Positions 1-9,725 are shown, numbered from the stretch's first letter. The stretch is 64,000 nt of DNA from Paraburkholderia hospita (GCF_002902965.1 NZ_CP026108.1:682001-746000); one strand, 5' to 3'. Program-made: numbers and translations. Notes: generated from the letters alone by a model not told the origin.

Positions 1-186
1 AACGCAATGCCTCAAGGGCCGAAGCTCTCGGGGCCCGGCCAGCCGGCTGCCGATTTCCTGATCCAGGGCACGGCGGCGCATGGGGTGCGCGGGCTCGTGA
101 ATCTGTTCGGCATCGAATCGCCGGGCTTGACGGCGTGCCTCGCGATCGCGCAGCGTAATTGCGAAAACATTCCCGGACCGGCCTGA
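1..186 (+). CDS. C-terminal end of a FAD-dependent oxidoreductase (L-2-hydroxyglutarate oxidase-like)
   Basis: Frame 1 is open from the window edge to TGA at 184-186, so only the last 61 codons are present. The visible tail contains [14 protein letters not shown] and [15 protein letters not shown], which resemble the C-terminal end of DAO-fold flavoenzymes of the LhgO/YgaF type. In those the 'ESPGLT' segment closes the FAD-binding pocket. The known family reaction is oxidation of a 2-hydroxy acid to the 2-oxo acid with electrons passed on through FAD. Catalytic and dinucleotide-binding parts lie outside the window, so the substrate cannot be judged. Confidence 0.7.
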   Translation, partial: NAMPQGPKLSGPGQPAADFLIQGTAAHGVRGLVNLFGIESPGLTACLAIAQRNCENIPGPA

Positions 187-389
187 GCGGACGAGAGGCG
201 CGGACTCTGGGCGAGGACGAGAGGAGGCGCACATTTGCGGGAGCGGGCCGCGGCGTTACTCTCTTCATTGCAGCGACGGCAGTGCCACAAACGATCTTCG
301 TTGTATGCTGCGCGTTGCCGCCGTCGCAAAACGGCGGCAGTAAAGGTCCCTGCCAAACGGGTCCAACACAACACCTGGAGAATCCCCCA

Positions 390-704
390 ATGAAACAGTC
401 TCGTCGCACGTTTCTGATTACGAGTCTTGGCGCCGCTTCGGCGCTCGCCCTCTCGCGCCAGGCGTTCGCCGATGCACCGCACGTTAGCGAAAGCGACCCG
501 ACCGCGGTAGCGCTCGGCTACAAGGAAGACGCGACCAAGATCGACAAGGCCAAGTACGGGTCGAAGTACGTGGCCGGCTCAATGTGCAGCAACTGCTCGC
601 TGTATTCGGGTAAGGCGGGCGACGCCTTTGGCCCGTGTGCACTGTTTGGCGGAAAGCAAGTCAACGGCAAGGGATGGTGCAGCGGCTATACCAAGAAGGC
701 CTGA
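390..704 (+). CDS. High-potential iron-sulfur protein (HiPIP), Tat-exported
   Basis: A 104-residue protein. Residues 1-28 form a twin-arginine signal (SRRTFL motif, hydrophobic stretch, cleavage near AFA-DA), so the protein is folded with its cluster and then exported to the periplasm. The mature part has four cysteines in HiPIP spacing: CSNC, then PC about 16 residues on, then WC, which would hold one [4Fe-4S] cluster. HiPIPs are small one-electron carriers between the bc1 complex and reaction centres or oxidases. The first in-frame ATG that gives a complete Tat signal was chosen; the reading frame extends upstream to 159 but that part is not protein-like. It looks complete and monocistronic. 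Confidence 0.93.
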   Translation: MKQSRRTFLITSLGAASALALSRQAFADAPHVSESDPTAVALGYKEDATKIDKAKYGSKYVAGSMCSNCSLYSGKAGDAFGPCALFGGKQVNGKGWCSGYTKKA

Positions 705-1510
705 TCTACAGGAAGACTGCACGGGCGCGCATTGAGGATCACATCGAGCATCTGCTCGGCGTTTCGGAATGATCCGAATGATGGGTACCGCGATCGGCGT
801 CGCGGGTGTTCTGGCTTGCGACAGGAGCCGGTTGAGCGCGGCAGGATGACACACGGATTCTTGAGGCCTGTCCGGATCCGTTCGACCCGACCGGATCACA
901 ATCGTGCAGCCGCTAGCGGCCGGAAATGCGGGAGATCACGTGAAGCGTGTCTATACCTGCCACGGCCTGGAAATCCAGGTCAGTGTCGAGACGTTTGCCG
1001 TTAAGGCGCGTTCGGTAAGTACTCAGCCGTTGTCATGCGCTGTGACGGGAAGGGGTACAGTCGGCGGCCGTCATGTCGGGCAACCATCATGACAACCGCG
1101 ATTCGCGGCCCAAAAAGCCGACGCTCGCGCCGGCCGATGGGCGTGTACGGCAGGCTGCTCAATTGGGGTGCAGGTCAGTCTCGATGGGCAAAAGATACAT
1201 GTTGGGGACCGCGACCATTAAGCCGGTCTCGCAGAGTGAGGTTTGGTTGTGTTTGCGGCTTCATCCGCACCGTCAGTCCAGTATTGAACTGGCAAGGCGA
1301 CAAGAACCGTAGCACGTTCGGCGAGTGCGATTCGACGTCCTCTCATGGTCACACGCTGCTTCGAGTAACGACCGTGTCATTCGAAGCAGCCGTACCGACT
1401 GGCCCTTATCGTGGTTCCAACCGGGCAGCAGCAGATTTGCGCTGCCGTGCCCCACATACGCGAGGTCTCAGCGTCCGGACGCAAGTGGGGATTCTCGCAC
1501 GCCTCCCACT
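705..1510. other. No supported gene
   Basis: Several short frames are open on both strands but none has a recognisable product or convincing ribosome binding site. A possible protein-like scrap starts with GTG at 940 (VKRVYTCHGLEIQVSVETF) and stops at 1090. It may be the remains of a small conserved Burkholderia protein, but nothing supports it beyond its look. Confidence 0.5.
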
Positions 1511-2143
1511 TCAACGACCTTTGTAGCTAAGTGTCGCGGGGTCGCTGTTCCTAAAAATCAGGAACCACGGAGACTGTAGCGGACCGCCCACGGAGTTGGC
1601 CGGAACGATGACGTCGCACTGTTTCGTCTTCGTGTCGCAGCGGCGTACCTGCCCCGTTGTCTCAGAAGCGGTTCCCGTAATGGGAATGAATAGCTTTCCA
1701 TCTGGCCTAAAGAGGATTGCCTGTGCGGTGGCTCTGGGGTTGCCGGTTGTCCACAATGAAATTGAGTCCAGAAGACGACCTGTCCTGCCCGAAAGCTTCA
1801 GGATTTTGTCTGTGTCGTTGGGGTCGCTGTTATTGTGAAAGCTCGTAATCCAGAGGTTGCCTTCCCTGTCAAAAACCAGTGCTTCCGGTCGATGCAACTC
1901 GGGCACCGTCTTGTTCGACGCAAACACATCGACGAGCTTCCTTGAAAATGGGTTAAAGCGCAGCAGGTACGCGATGAGCGCGTCATCCGGATTTGTCGAG
2001 ATGGGGCCCCCTCTTGCGGCTACGTAAAGCAGGCCGTCAGGCCCAAAGACTACTCCGCGTGGATAGAACGCGGGCTTGAAATTGCGCCGGTCGTCGGGCA
2101 CTGGCCGCCCCGTAACTCTTCCATCTGCATTGCTTAACAACAT
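1511..2143 (-). pseudogene. Truncated NHL/SMP-30-type beta-propeller protein
   Basis: About 210 residues carry beta-propeller blades with motifs such as GVVFGPDGLLYVAA, ALVFDREGNLWITS and ILFRPDGKLFIP, the 'FGPDG-LYV' signature of NHL or gluconolactonase-like propellers. The family's complete proteins have a signal peptide and further blades first. Here the frame has no signal sequence and upstream codons (2144-2218) run into the 3' end of the next gene. It therefore looks like a 5'-deleted remnant. Any function (calcium or sugar-lactone chemistry, or protein binding) would be lost. The break point is near 2150. Confidence 0.6.
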
Positions 2144-2199
2144 ACTATTCAATCTGCGACTACTCGCAGGACGTGCGGCAATTCGTTGCGGCAACAGGC

Positions 2200-2808
2200 T
2201 TATTGTTCGCTGACCCACCCGTCCTCCGTCTGGACGAGCGGCATGCGCAGAGGCGTGCGCCCTGCTCCAGCGATAAGTTTCCCCATGTCGGGATACGCCT
2301 TCTGGACTGCCGGCTGCCTGACCCAGTCGGGCTGTTCTTCAAGGCGATAATGGTAAGTCACAATCGTCTCGGTCACGCCCGCAGTCGACCAGGGGGTTGT
2401 CCACCCGACAATCTTGTCGAGCGCCAGCCGACCGTAGCAAAGGCGGCCTTTGTCGTCGATAAACCTCTTGCCCGCGTCAGTTTTTTCGAAGCGCTTTCCG
2501 GGCACTCGAACACTCCCTACCTTCACCGTTGTATCCGTCTCGGCGAGTACGCCCGCGCGCGAGAGAGCTTCGAGGCCATCCGGTCCACCCGAAACCCCTC
2601 GCAGTGCTTCTATCTTCGCAACCGGGTACTCTACTGGCAGGTCGTCAATGCGGTAGCACTGGGCGTCGCTGCGCTCAAGCGCGGCAGATACGGCCCTGGC
2701 GAAGTTTTCGGTTGTTGCTTCCTTTTTGCCAGACGAGCAGGCCGAGAGAGCAAGACAAACGCTGGCTAAGCCGGCCGCCAGGATATGTCGTTTGACCATG
2801 GGTTTCAT
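2200..2808 (-). CDS. Lipoprotein of unknown function
   Basis: A 202-residue protein starting MKPMVKRHILAAGL; an alternative start is ATG at 2799. The N-terminus is a lipoprotein signal with lipobox LSAC (Cys at about residue 23), so it should be lipidated and anchored to a membrane. The following region has two further cysteines (DAQCYRID and GRLCYGRL) that could form a disulfide. No catalytic motif is recognised. It is separated from the response regulator at 2954-3595 by about 145 bases and is not clearly co-transcribed. Proteins of this type occur in Burkholderia but I know of no assigned role. Confidence 0.75.
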   Translation of the reverse strand: MKPMVKRHILAAGLASVCLALSACSSGKKEATTENFARAVSAALERSDAQCYRIDDLPVEYPVAKIEALRGVSGGPDGLEALSRAGVLAETDTTVKVGSVRVPGKRFEKTDAGKRFIDDKGRLCYGRLALDKIVGWTTPWSTAGVTETIVTYHYRLEEQPDWVRQPAVQKAYPDMGKLIAGAGRTPLRMPLVQTEDGWVSEQ

Positions 2809-2953
2809 GCGCTCGTGACTGTCGCAAGAATGATACGTCAAACGGGCGTATTCCGGTGCGTCGCATGCGGCCACACGGCGCTGCCAGTCCTTCAGCCTGC
2901 GAGGCAGATATAGCCATCAATATCCGGAGCGACCCTAGCCTCAGTCGTCCCGG

Positions 2954-3595
2954 TCACCTGAGCCGGTAGCCTACGCCGCGCACTGTCACGATCTGCTCCG
3001 CGCCGATCTTGCTTTGCAAATCGTGCACATACGTTTCAACCTTATCGCTGCCGCACGCCTCGCTCGAGCCATCCAGTCTCTCGCTGACTTCCGAGCGCGT
3101 CAGGACGCGCTTCGGTTCCTCGATCAGCGCCTGCAGCAAGTCAAACTCTTGCGGTGCGAGCACAAGCGGCTCCCCTTTAAGCGTCGCTTCCCGCGTAGCC
3201 GGGCGCAACGACAGATCGCCGTGCGAATACACAAGGGCAATCTGCCTGGTGCAGCGGCGCAATGATGCGCGCACCTGCGCAGCGAGTTCGTCGATCCCGA
3301 AAGGTTCGACAAGATAACCGACCTTCTCGAGCCCGGAAATGCGGCTCTCTCCTGCGTCCCGCGCGGTGAGAACGAGCACTGGCATGCTGCAACTGTGCAC
3401 ACGGCGGCGTAGCCCGATGCCGACAGTTTCCAGAAGGCCACCATCGACCAGAAGCAGATCGTAGCCTTCGCGGTCGAGCAACGATTCGGCTTGGGGTCCA
3501 TTACGCGCCCAGTCGATCGCATAGCCCGCTCCATGCATCATCTCCACGATGGGCTCGCCAATCATTTCATCATCTTCGATCAGCAACAAACGCAT
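2954..3595 (-). CDS. OmpR/QseB-type response regulator with degenerate receiver domain
   Basis: A 213-residue protein. Residues 1-110 are a receiver domain (LLLIEDDEMIGE acidic pocket, Asp51 in LLLVD) and about 125-213 a winged-helix DNA-binding domain (TVRGVGYRLR end). Two features are unusual. The segment normally reading GADDYLVKPF is GYLVEPF, so two acidic residues are deleted and the invariant phosphate-contacting Lys is Glu. The loop after Asp51 is GGLLE instead of LGLPG. The threonine in VLTAR remains. Such a receiver is unlikely to respond normally to phosphorylation and may act constitutively or by another input. No histidine kinase gene lies next to it. Confidence 0.88.
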   Translation of the reverse strand: MRLLLIEDDEMIGEPIVEMMHGAGYAIDWARNGPQAESLLDREGYDLLLVDGGLLETVGIGLRRRVHSCSMPVLVLTARDAGESRISGLEKVGYLVEPFGIDELAAQVRASLRRCTRQIALVYSHGDLSLRPATREATLKGEPLVLAPQEFDLLQALIEEPKRVLTRSEVSERLDGSSEACGSDKVETYVHDLQSKIGAEQIVTVRGVGYRLR

Positions 3596-4054
3596 GGCAC
3601 TATCGCTCCCTGGACCGCATCATTGTCGGGAACTCCAGCTTAAGCCCGCCTTAAGCGTCGCTTGGCTCTGATGTGATGGACGACTCCCGCACGCTGGAGC
3701 GCGCTTCGGCACACGAGAGAACAGCCGCAGCGCTTCGTGAACGTTAGCAAGACGCTCGAAGTGAATACGACCGGGTTTGATGCCCTGTTCGCGCGGGTTG
3801 TCCCGACGCCACAACTCGCGGCATACTGGGAATATCAAAGCTCCGCTACTACGGGCTTGACGAAAAGGAAGAACAGTCCAGCCCGGCGCCCTACCACGCA
3901 TGCCTGCTTGTACTTGTCTACCGAACTGTTGAGTAGCGAACAAAATCACCGGTGATTTGTGCGTTCTTCACAGATGTGAAGGAATCGGTTGGTAGCCCTA
4001 GCCATGATTCCGGGCAAACGTATCGTGGCTGGACGCCCCTTCCGGATCGGCGAG
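3596..4054. other. No supported gene
   Basis: The region upstream of the response regulator and downstream of the WD40 gene has only short frames with no recognisable product. It presumably holds the regulator's promoter, but I see no box strong enough to place. Confidence 0.5.
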
Positions 4055-6118
4055 TTACGATCCGCACACATTTTCCCCCTTGCGCCCGCGTATGAGAGAA
4101 AGGGCAGCTTCATCCTCGGTTGTGAGCAGGTTTGCGCCCACGAGCTTCTCCTTGCACACGGCTTCAGCCAGGCTTCGACCTCGATTCTCCATGAGCCATC
4201 GGATAGGCCACACCCGCACGGTCTGATCCGCGGATGCGGTCACCACCCGTCGACCGTCCGGGCTGAAGGCGGCGCACCAAACCGGCCCGTCATGGCCGGT
4301 GAGCTGCGCGATCATCTGTCCGGTCGCCGCGTCCCACACCCGCGCGGTTTTGTCATCGGACGCAGTCACCACCCGCCGGCCGTCCGGGCTGAACGCGGCG
4401 GACCTAACCGGCCCCTGATGCCCGGTGAGCTGCGCGATCATCTGTCCGGTCGCCGCGTCCCACACCCGCGCGGTTTTGTCATCGGACGCGGTCACCAACC
4501 GGCGGCCGTCCGGGCTGAAGGCGGCGGAAGATACTGCCCCCTGATGCCCGCTGAGCAGCGCGATCTGTTTGCCCGTGGACACGTCCCACACCCGCGCAGT
4601 CCAATCCGAGGACGCGGTCACCACCCGCTGGCCGTCCGGACTGAAGGCGGTGGAAGATACTGCCCCCTGATGCCCGCTTAGCAGCGCGATCTGTTTGCCC
4701 GTGGACACGTCCCACACCCGCGCGGCCCTATCACAGGACGCAGTCACCATCCGCTGGCCGTCCGGGCTGAAGGCGGTGGAAACAACCGACCCCTGATGCT
4801 CGCTGAGCGGCAAGATCTGGTTGCCCATCGCCGCGTCCCACGCGCGCGCGGTCCGATCCACGGACACGGTTACCACCCGGTGGCCGTCCGGACTGAAGCT
4901 GGCGGAGTTCACCGGCCCCTGATGTCCGGTGAGCTGCGTGATCACCTGGCCGGTCGCCACATCCCACACCCGCGCGGTTTTATCATCGGACGCAGTCACC
5001 ACCCGCCGGCCGTCGAGGCTGAAGGCGGCGGAGCTCACCGGTCCCTGATGCCCCGTGAGCTGCGCGATCACCCGGCCGGTCGCCGCATCCCACACCCGCG
5101 CGGTACCGTCTGCTGACGCGGTCACCGCCCGCCGGCCGTCCGGGCTGAAGGTGGCGGAATAAACCAGATCCTGATGCCCGCTGAGCTGCACAATCTTTTT
5201 GCCCGTAGCCACGTCCCACACACGCGCGGTCTTGTCCGCGGACGCGGTCACCACCCGCCGGCCGTCCGGGCTGAAAGCGGCGGAGCTCACCGGCTCGTGA
5301 TGCCCGGTGAGCTGCGCGATCACCTGGCCGGTCGACGCATCCCACACCCGCGCGGTCCTGTCTGCGGACGCGGTCACCACCCGCCGGCCGTCCGGGCTGA
5401 AGGCGGCGGTGAAAACCGGTCGCTGATGCCCGGTAAGCTGTGCGATCACCTGACCGGTCGCCGCGTCCCACACACGAGCGGTGCTGTCCGCGGACGCGGT
5501 CACCACGCGCTGGCCGTTCGGACTGAAGGCGGCGGAATAAACCAGATCCTGATGCCCGCTGAGCTTTACAATCTGTTTGCCCGTCTGCGCGTCCCACACA
5601 CGCGCAGTCCTATCCCGCGATGCGGTCACCACACGCTGACCGCCCGGGCTGAATGTCGCGGAATAAACCCACCCCTGATGCCCGCTGAGCAGTGCGATCT
5701 GTTTGCCCGTAGCCGCGTCCCACACGCGCGCGGTTCCGTCCCAGGATGCCGTCACCACCCGCTTACCATCTGGGCTGAAGACGGCGGAATCAACCGCATC
5801 CTGATGCCCGCTGAGCAGCGCAATTTGCATTGATGCATGCGCGCCACGCATCAGTTCCAGCTCTGCTTCTACCGATCCCGGCGAAAGCCAACCCTTCCCC
5901 ATCGCCAGCATGGCGAAACGCATTCCGCGATCATAATTTCCCGCGTCGTTCGCGGTCGCCGCGGCCGACGCCAATACAAGGGAAGTCTGGCGTGCGACCG
6001 TCCGAGTCTGGTGAATGATCCACCCACCCGTCACAATCACAATGACTGCGATTACGCCCAACAGTACCTGGATGCGTCGCTGCGCGCGCCCTGTCCGTAA
6101 CGTACTCATATTTCTCAA
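4055..6118 (-). CDS. Membrane-anchored WD40 repeat protein, 13 repeats
   Basis: A 687-residue protein. A single membrane helix lies at about residues 17-36 ([18 protein letters not shown]). It is followed by the short helical region seen before the propeller in nSTAND NTPase-WD40 proteins, then 13 WD40 repeats of exactly 42 residues at about 98-643 (core [21 protein letters not shown]), and a 40-residue tail. WD40 propellers are protein-binding scaffolds. In bacteria this tail and linker usually follow an NTPase or peptidase domain, and none is present here. The DNA just upstream is transposase debris, so a 5' part may have been lost; alternatively the short anchored form is native. Repeats are so alike that recombination must keep them homogeneous. 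Confidence 0.85.
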   Translation of the reverse strand: MRNMSTLRTGRAQRRIQVLLGVIAVIVIVTGGWIIHQTRTVARQTSLVLASAAATANDAGNYDRGMRFAMLAMGKGWLSPGSVEAELELMRGAHASMQIALLSGHQDAVDSAVFSPDGKRVVTASWDGTARVWDAATGKQIALLSGHQGWVYSATFSPGGQRVVTASRDRTARVWDAQTGKQIVKLSGHQDLVYSAAFSPNGQRVVTASADSTARVWDAATGQVIAQLTGHQRPVFTAAFSPDGRRVVTASADRTARVWDASTGQVIAQLTGHHEPVSSAAFSPDGRRVVTASADKTARVWDVATGKKIVQLSGHQDLVYSATFSPDGRRAVTASADGTARVWDAATGRVIAQLTGHQGPVSSAAFSLDGRRVVTASDDKTARVWDVATGQVITQLTGHQGPVNSASFSPDGHRVVTVSVDRTARAWDAAMGNQILPLSEHQGSVVSTAFSPDGQRMVTASCDRAARVWDVSTGKQIALLSGHQGAVSSTAFSPDGQRVVTASSDWTARVWDVSTGKQIALLSGHQGAVSSAAFSPDGRRLVTASDDKTARVWDAATGQMIAQLTGHQGPVRSAAFSPDGRRVVTASDDKTARVWDAATGQMIAQLTGHDGPVWCAAFSPDGRRVVTASADQTVRVWPIRWLMENRGRSLAEAVCKEKLVGANLLTTEDEAALSLIRGRKGENVCGS
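4190..5827 (-). repeat. 13 tandem 126-bp repeats encoding WD40 blades
   Basis: Thirteen head-to-tail units of 126 bp lie within the WD40 gene. The plus strand shows the same words every 126 bp: 'cacccgccggccgtccgggctga' shortened to its core ccggccgtccgggctga, and tcccacacccgcgcggt. Units vary mainly at a few codons per blade. No unit length changes are seen, so copy-number change by unequal recombination would keep the frame. Confidence 0.9.
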
Positions 6119-6352
6119 CGTGGCTGACGCCCCATTTCACATCGCCGGATGCAGGATCAATGTGCTGTCGCCAGGCGGGTCACACGCGATGCACACTCAT
6201 CTCAACAACTTCCTGAGCGGCGTAACTAGCTGCGCTCGCAAACACGCGCGGACACGATCGATTTTCATGATCCGCGCCCGCAGACGGCCATGATTGACGT
6301 AGGGGCGTACACTGCGGATCAGGTGGTCTTGCCGGTCAGCGAATGCACGTTG

Positions 6353-6502
6353 AATCGTCGTGTGAGCCAGCGACAATCCCCGTTCGGCCATCATCTCGAC
6401 CGGATCGCGTAGGCTGAGCTTGTAGCGGAGATACCAGCGAACACACAGAATGATGATCTCCCGATCAACATGGCGTCCACCGAACAGCTCATCCCGGGTC
6501 AT
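6353..6502 (-). pseudogene. IS6-family transposase, N-terminal fragment
   Basis: Fifty codons (MTRDELFGGRHVDREI through LSLAHTTI) match the N-terminal helix-turn-helix part of IS6/IS26-type DDE transposases. After HTTI the frame continues to 6197 with unrelated sequence, so the DDE catalytic domain is gone. It abuts the 5' side of the WD40 gene. No terminal inverted repeat was recognised. Confidence 0.8.
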
Positions 6503-6564
6503 CAGTTCGTTTTGCTCCGACAACTGTAACCGATTCGCCGATCCCATTTGCACCAGAACCAGCG

Positions 6565-6825
6565 AAGGCAGTGCGCGAATTCCGCACCTATATCGGGGCC
6601 AACCAGGCGTTCATTCCGAACTACGGCGCATGCTACCGGCACGATGAGACGATTTCCACGACGTTTGTCAGGTAGAGCGTAAACGATGTGGTCAGCAAGC
6701 GCTTTGCGAAAAAGCAGCAGATGCGTTGGACCCAGCGCGGCGCGCATCTGCTGCTGCAATCCCGCGTGCAGGTCCTGAACGACGATCTCCGGAAAACCTC
6801 CGTTCGCCGGTTTCCCGAAATGAGA
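6565..6825 (+). pseudogene. Transposase C-terminal fragment (ISKra4-like)
   Basis: In one frame the DNA reads KAVREFRTYIGANQAFIPNY, then a short run to TTFVR, a TAG at 6673-6675, then SVNDVVSKRFAKKQQMRW and GAHLLLQSRVQVLNDDL. This pattern (IPNYG...ESAVNQVVSKRMVKKQQMRW...GAHLLLQ) is the C-terminal end of a transposase family that I recall as ISKra4-like. The family name is less certain than the fact of homology. The N-terminal catalytic part is missing and an amber codon interrupts what is left. Confidence 0.65.
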
Positions 6826-7230
6826 GGCGGACTACCCGCTATCTCGAGCGCGGCCTGTGGCAGGAGGTCAAGGACTACATCGCAGCGATGGACACGGATC
6901 GGACCCGCGGGCACTGTCACCGCGTGCGGTCGCATGGCTCTTCACGCCGCTGTATCTGGGCGGCCTGCGCATCGCCGGGATCGGCGGAAATACCATGGCC
7001 AGTTCTTTCTGCGGCGAGCTACCGACGGGACGATGCGCTGGTGGCTGACCGTGCACGGCAAGGGAAATAAGGAAAAACTGGTCCCCGCCACCCGCGAGCT
7101 GATGACGGAACTCTCACGCTTCCGGCAATACCTGGGGATGAGCGTCCTGCCTTCGCCCCATGAGGAAACGCCCATTGTCCTCTCGGCAGGCGGCATACAC
7201 AGCCGGTCACACCGGTCGCTGACCTTTTGA
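6826..7230 (+). pseudogene. Fragment of a tyrosine integrase related to the gene at 29337-30599
   Basis: The segment reads TRYLERGLWQEVKDYIAAMD in one frame and TDGTMRWWLTVHGKGNKEKL then VPATRELMTELSRFRQYLGM in another. These match residues about 178-290 of the complete integrase encoded at 29337-30599. At least two frame changes separate the matching blocks, and the catalytic HxxR...Y half is absent. It is a dead copy of the same integrase type and shows that this element family has been here more than once. Confidence 0.8.
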
Positions 7231-7456
7231 CGCGCTGTGACGCGTTGCCACTCATTTCACCACCCGGCGTCACGGCTTCATTGGTAGGGCTTTAGCGGAG
7301 ACTCAGGATCGTCAGACCGGATCGTTACTGTCGCATTGTGCTAACCGCTCGGCGGGTGCATGCTTGGTTTGGCCTGTGTGGTAGTACGCACATGACGGAA
7401 CGCCTTCGCGATGCCACCCGTTGGCGTGGCGTTACAGAACACATCGAGCCTTGTCC

Positions 7457-7840
7457 ATGATCACCCTCACCTGTTCCGAACTCGGGCTGTTACTACAAAG
7501 GCTCTGCGAGCGCCGTCGTGAGCTGCTGGCAACGCTGCACGGCGAATACGGTGATCTCGCTGGAGCACGGCCGCCCGAAGAGCTGGGCCCCGAGTCGCAT
7601 CCCGACGAGACCGCATCGCGCAAAGCGAGCGATCAGTTGCGCACTGCGCTCGCGCGGCACGATTTCGACGAACTGCAGCAGATCGACGCGGCGCTGGCAC
7701 GCATCGCCGCCGGCCGCTACGGGGCATGCGTCGATTGCGGCGACCCGATCGGTTATGAGCGGCTTGTCGCCGCGCCCTACACGGCCCGCTGCGTTTCATG
7801 CCAGACGGCGTTCGAACAACACCGCGTCACCCGTCAATAG
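7457..7840 (+). CDS. DksA/TraR-family zinc-finger protein
   Basis: A 127-residue protein. A helical N-terminal half (residues 1-85) precedes a C4 zinc finger CVDCGDPIGYERL...CVSCQ at about 92-118, the hallmark of DksA/TraR C4-type proteins. DksA-like proteins insert into the secondary channel of RNA polymerase and alter promoter output, often with ppGpp. The coiled-coil tip residues are not clearly DksA-like, so the regulatory effect is uncertain. The ATG at 7457 was chosen over the upstream frame start at 7421 because family members begin just before the LTCSELG-type helix. No operon partners. Confidence 0.85.
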   Translation: MITLTCSELGLLLQRLCERRRELLATLHGEYGDLAGARPPEELGPESHPDETASRKASDQLRTALARHDFDELQQIDAALARIAAGRYGACVDCGDPIGYERLVAAPYTARCVSCQTAFEQHRVTRQ

Positions 7841-8323
7841 GAAACCCATCAGGTCAACGTCCCCTTGTCGCGATAGACGCAGTAGCCCGTCGCACCCATC
7901 GATGCGTGCGCGCGAAAATTCGCAAGATCTAAATCGGTCCAGGTCTTTTGTATTGGCGCTCAATCTCCTGGCCTGTTGCAACCCGGCATACCCTGCGTGC
8001 ACAGCCAATTCATTGGCATCCGGAAACCCCATCGGTGTGGGCACCGCCGGAAACGGCGAAGTGAGGCGCGTTTTCACTCATACGGACATCGGCATTCGGG
8101 CTCCCGATGGACTGTGAAGTATTGCCAATCGGCAAAGTCACCTTTGTGTAGAACGTCGACGCCCGGATGTGAAGCGCCCCGCTCGCCGCCATTGGGGCCC
8201 GTCGTTCAACCAGATCGCCTCGCGCGATGTCCGGACTTGTCTGGCAGGCGTCTGTCGTCGCGCTCAAACACAAGATTAGACCTGCAGAAGCAGACGGATC
8301 GCCATCGGGCAGCTCACGCGAAT
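7841..8323. other. No supported gene
   Basis: Open frames on both strands are shadows without recognisable product. This is the region downstream of the convergent ParDE operon and the DksA-like gene. Confidence 0.45.
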
Positions 8324-8626
8324 TCAGGGAAAAAGGATCGCGGCGTAGTTGCGCGCGCTGTGCAGGATGTGAATGACGTCGACGCGCTCGGGAGGCTCGC
8401 CAACGACACGATAGAAAACCTGGTGACCGCCGTGAACCCGGTGACGCACGCCATGGTCTTCGTAGCGCGGCACGATTGGGAATGCGACGTACATGTCGGC
8501 AAGGCGAGTGCACTCCTCGCGCAACTCGCGTACGAAACTCCGGGCGCGACGGGGATTGTCGCGGGCCATGTAATCGCCGATCGCCTCAAGATCGGCCTCG
8601 GCATCAGGAAGGATCTGGACAATCAT
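8324..8626 (-). CDS. parE: ParE/RelE-superfamily toxin
   Basis: A 100-residue protein with the ParE fold signature: LPDAEADLEAIGDYMARDNP at the start, RELREECTRLADM in the second helix, and the C-terminal strand VFYRVV...VDVIHILHSARNY. ParE toxins poison DNA gyrase; RelE relatives cut mRNA at the ribosome. The sequence (IGDYIA..NP and R-R-F at the helices) favours ParE. It overlaps the antitoxin gene upstream by 4 bp, so both are made from one transcript, and expression is expected to be repressed by the antitoxin complex. Length is normal and the gene looks intact. Confidence 0.88.
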   Translation of the reverse strand: MIVQILPDAEADLEAIGDYMARDNPRRARSFVRELREECTRLADMYVAFPIVPRYEDHGVRHRVHGGHQVFYRVVGEPPERVDVIHILHSARNYAAILFP

Positions 8627-8886
8627 CGCTTGGCGCCCGCCATTGCATGATATTTTGTTTCAAGCCGGTCAAACACGTCCTCGGCGAGGTTGCCCCGTCC
8701 CGCCTCCGAATCGCCAATGCCGCGCTCGATGACCGCATCCAGCGCGGTGAGCTGCATTTCGCGATCCTGAATGAGCTTCACGCCTTCGCGCAAAACCTCG
8801 CTTTCCGAGCCGTAGCGCCCCGACTCGACCAACTTCGCGACGTAGGCCTCAAGCTGTTGCCCAAGATCTGCATTGATCATAGCCAT
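8623..8886 (-). CDS. parD: ParD-family antitoxin
   Basis: An 87-residue protein with a ribbon-helix-helix start (residues 1-45, DLGQQLEAYVAKLVESGRYGSESEVLREGVK split across two helices) and an acidic flexible C-terminal tail that would bind the ParE toxin. ParD proteins neutralise ParE and repress their own operon. The stop overlaps the toxin start (ATGA). The pair stabilises replicons or mobile regions, which fits the IS-rich surroundings. Confidence 0.88.
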   Translation of the reverse strand: MAMINADLGQQLEAYVAKLVESGRYGSESEVLREGVKLIQDREMQLTALDAVIERGIGDSEAGRGNLAEDVFDRLETKYHAMAGAKR

Positions 8887-9506
8887 ACCCCGGAATGTTC
8901 ATGCGCCCAGACCGCCCAATAAATATTATAAGGCGATGCGGCCCAGCCGGATCTGGTCGAATTCGGGGCACGCGACGGAGGCAAGCCGCGTTGCACATGC
9001 CGACAACCACCGACAACAAATGATTCCAAGGTTGGCCGACGACTTTTTCAACAGAACCGCGGCAAGCCTTTCGCCTTCTTCGGCCCCTCCAGAGTGGCAA
9101 AACAAAGAAACGGGCAATTTCCCCCGGACCTCTCGCGCGAACCAATTCCGGCGGCACCGGTATCGGCCAATGAAACGCTAATGCTGAACAATCTCGGATT
9201 AACCCAAATAGACACCAAATGCAGCACAAGCGCGGGCTCCGTCTCGTTGCGGACCAGCAACTGATACAGCGTGCAACCGCTAGGCGGGCCGACCGAGTCC
9301 CAACCCGCTTTGCTTCTCCGCAGGCCTTGCATTAGCTGGTTGCAGATCGCCACGCTCGTGCCCTTCTACTTTCGAGTGCGCCGACGGCTATCATGAGAGC
9401 ATCGACATGTATTGCATCCGCAGACGCTCTTGACGCTCCAGTACGACGCCACGACCGGACTCGCGTCCGTGGGGCAACGAATATGTCTTGGGGGTAATAG
9501 CCATGC
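8887..9506. other. No supported gene
   Basis: About 600 bases upstream of parD without a credible coding frame on either strand. The antitoxin promoter should lie just above 8886, but no clear boxes were identified. Confidence 0.45.
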
Positions 9507-9725
9507 TTGACCTGTACATCCGAAAATGCATGGCACGGCACAAAGAACATCGCGTCGATACAAGCTCACGCGCAGACGTCAGCGCTCAGCAAGCTGTCAC
9601 GCTGGCTGGTTGCGCGCGCGCTAATCGGAAGCGCGGTCGCGGCAGTCGCGATCGTCACCGGCCTGCCAGCCACCGGACTTGCGATTTACCTGATGTTGAC
9701 ACTGCCGTTCGTGCTCTTCGCCTGA
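9507..9725 (+). CDS. Possible small membrane protein
   Basis: The 72-codon frame ends in SRWLVARALIGSAVAAVAIV and TGLPATGLAIYLMLTLPFVL, two hydrophobic helices joined by a Gly-Leu-Pro turn. The better ribosome site (ggggg) precedes an ATG at 9503 that lies in a different frame, which reads LDLYIRKCMARHKEHR. The gene may therefore be frameshifted between these two parts, or the 9507 start may be used. No family is recognised. Confidence 0.35.
   Translation: MTCTSENAWHGTKNIASIQAHAQTSALSKLSRWLVARALIGSAVAAVAIVTGLPATGLAIYLMLTLPFVLFA

Noticed and set aside
4055..5833. Long open frames on the plus strand and in other minus frames across the WD40 gene
   Set aside because: They are shadows of the 126-bp repeat, whose length divisible by three keeps every frame open; the products are repetitive without family likeness.
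7796..8077. 93-codon minus-strand frame after the DksA-like gene
   Set aside because: It overlaps the DksA-like gene end, has no ribosome site and no recognisable product.
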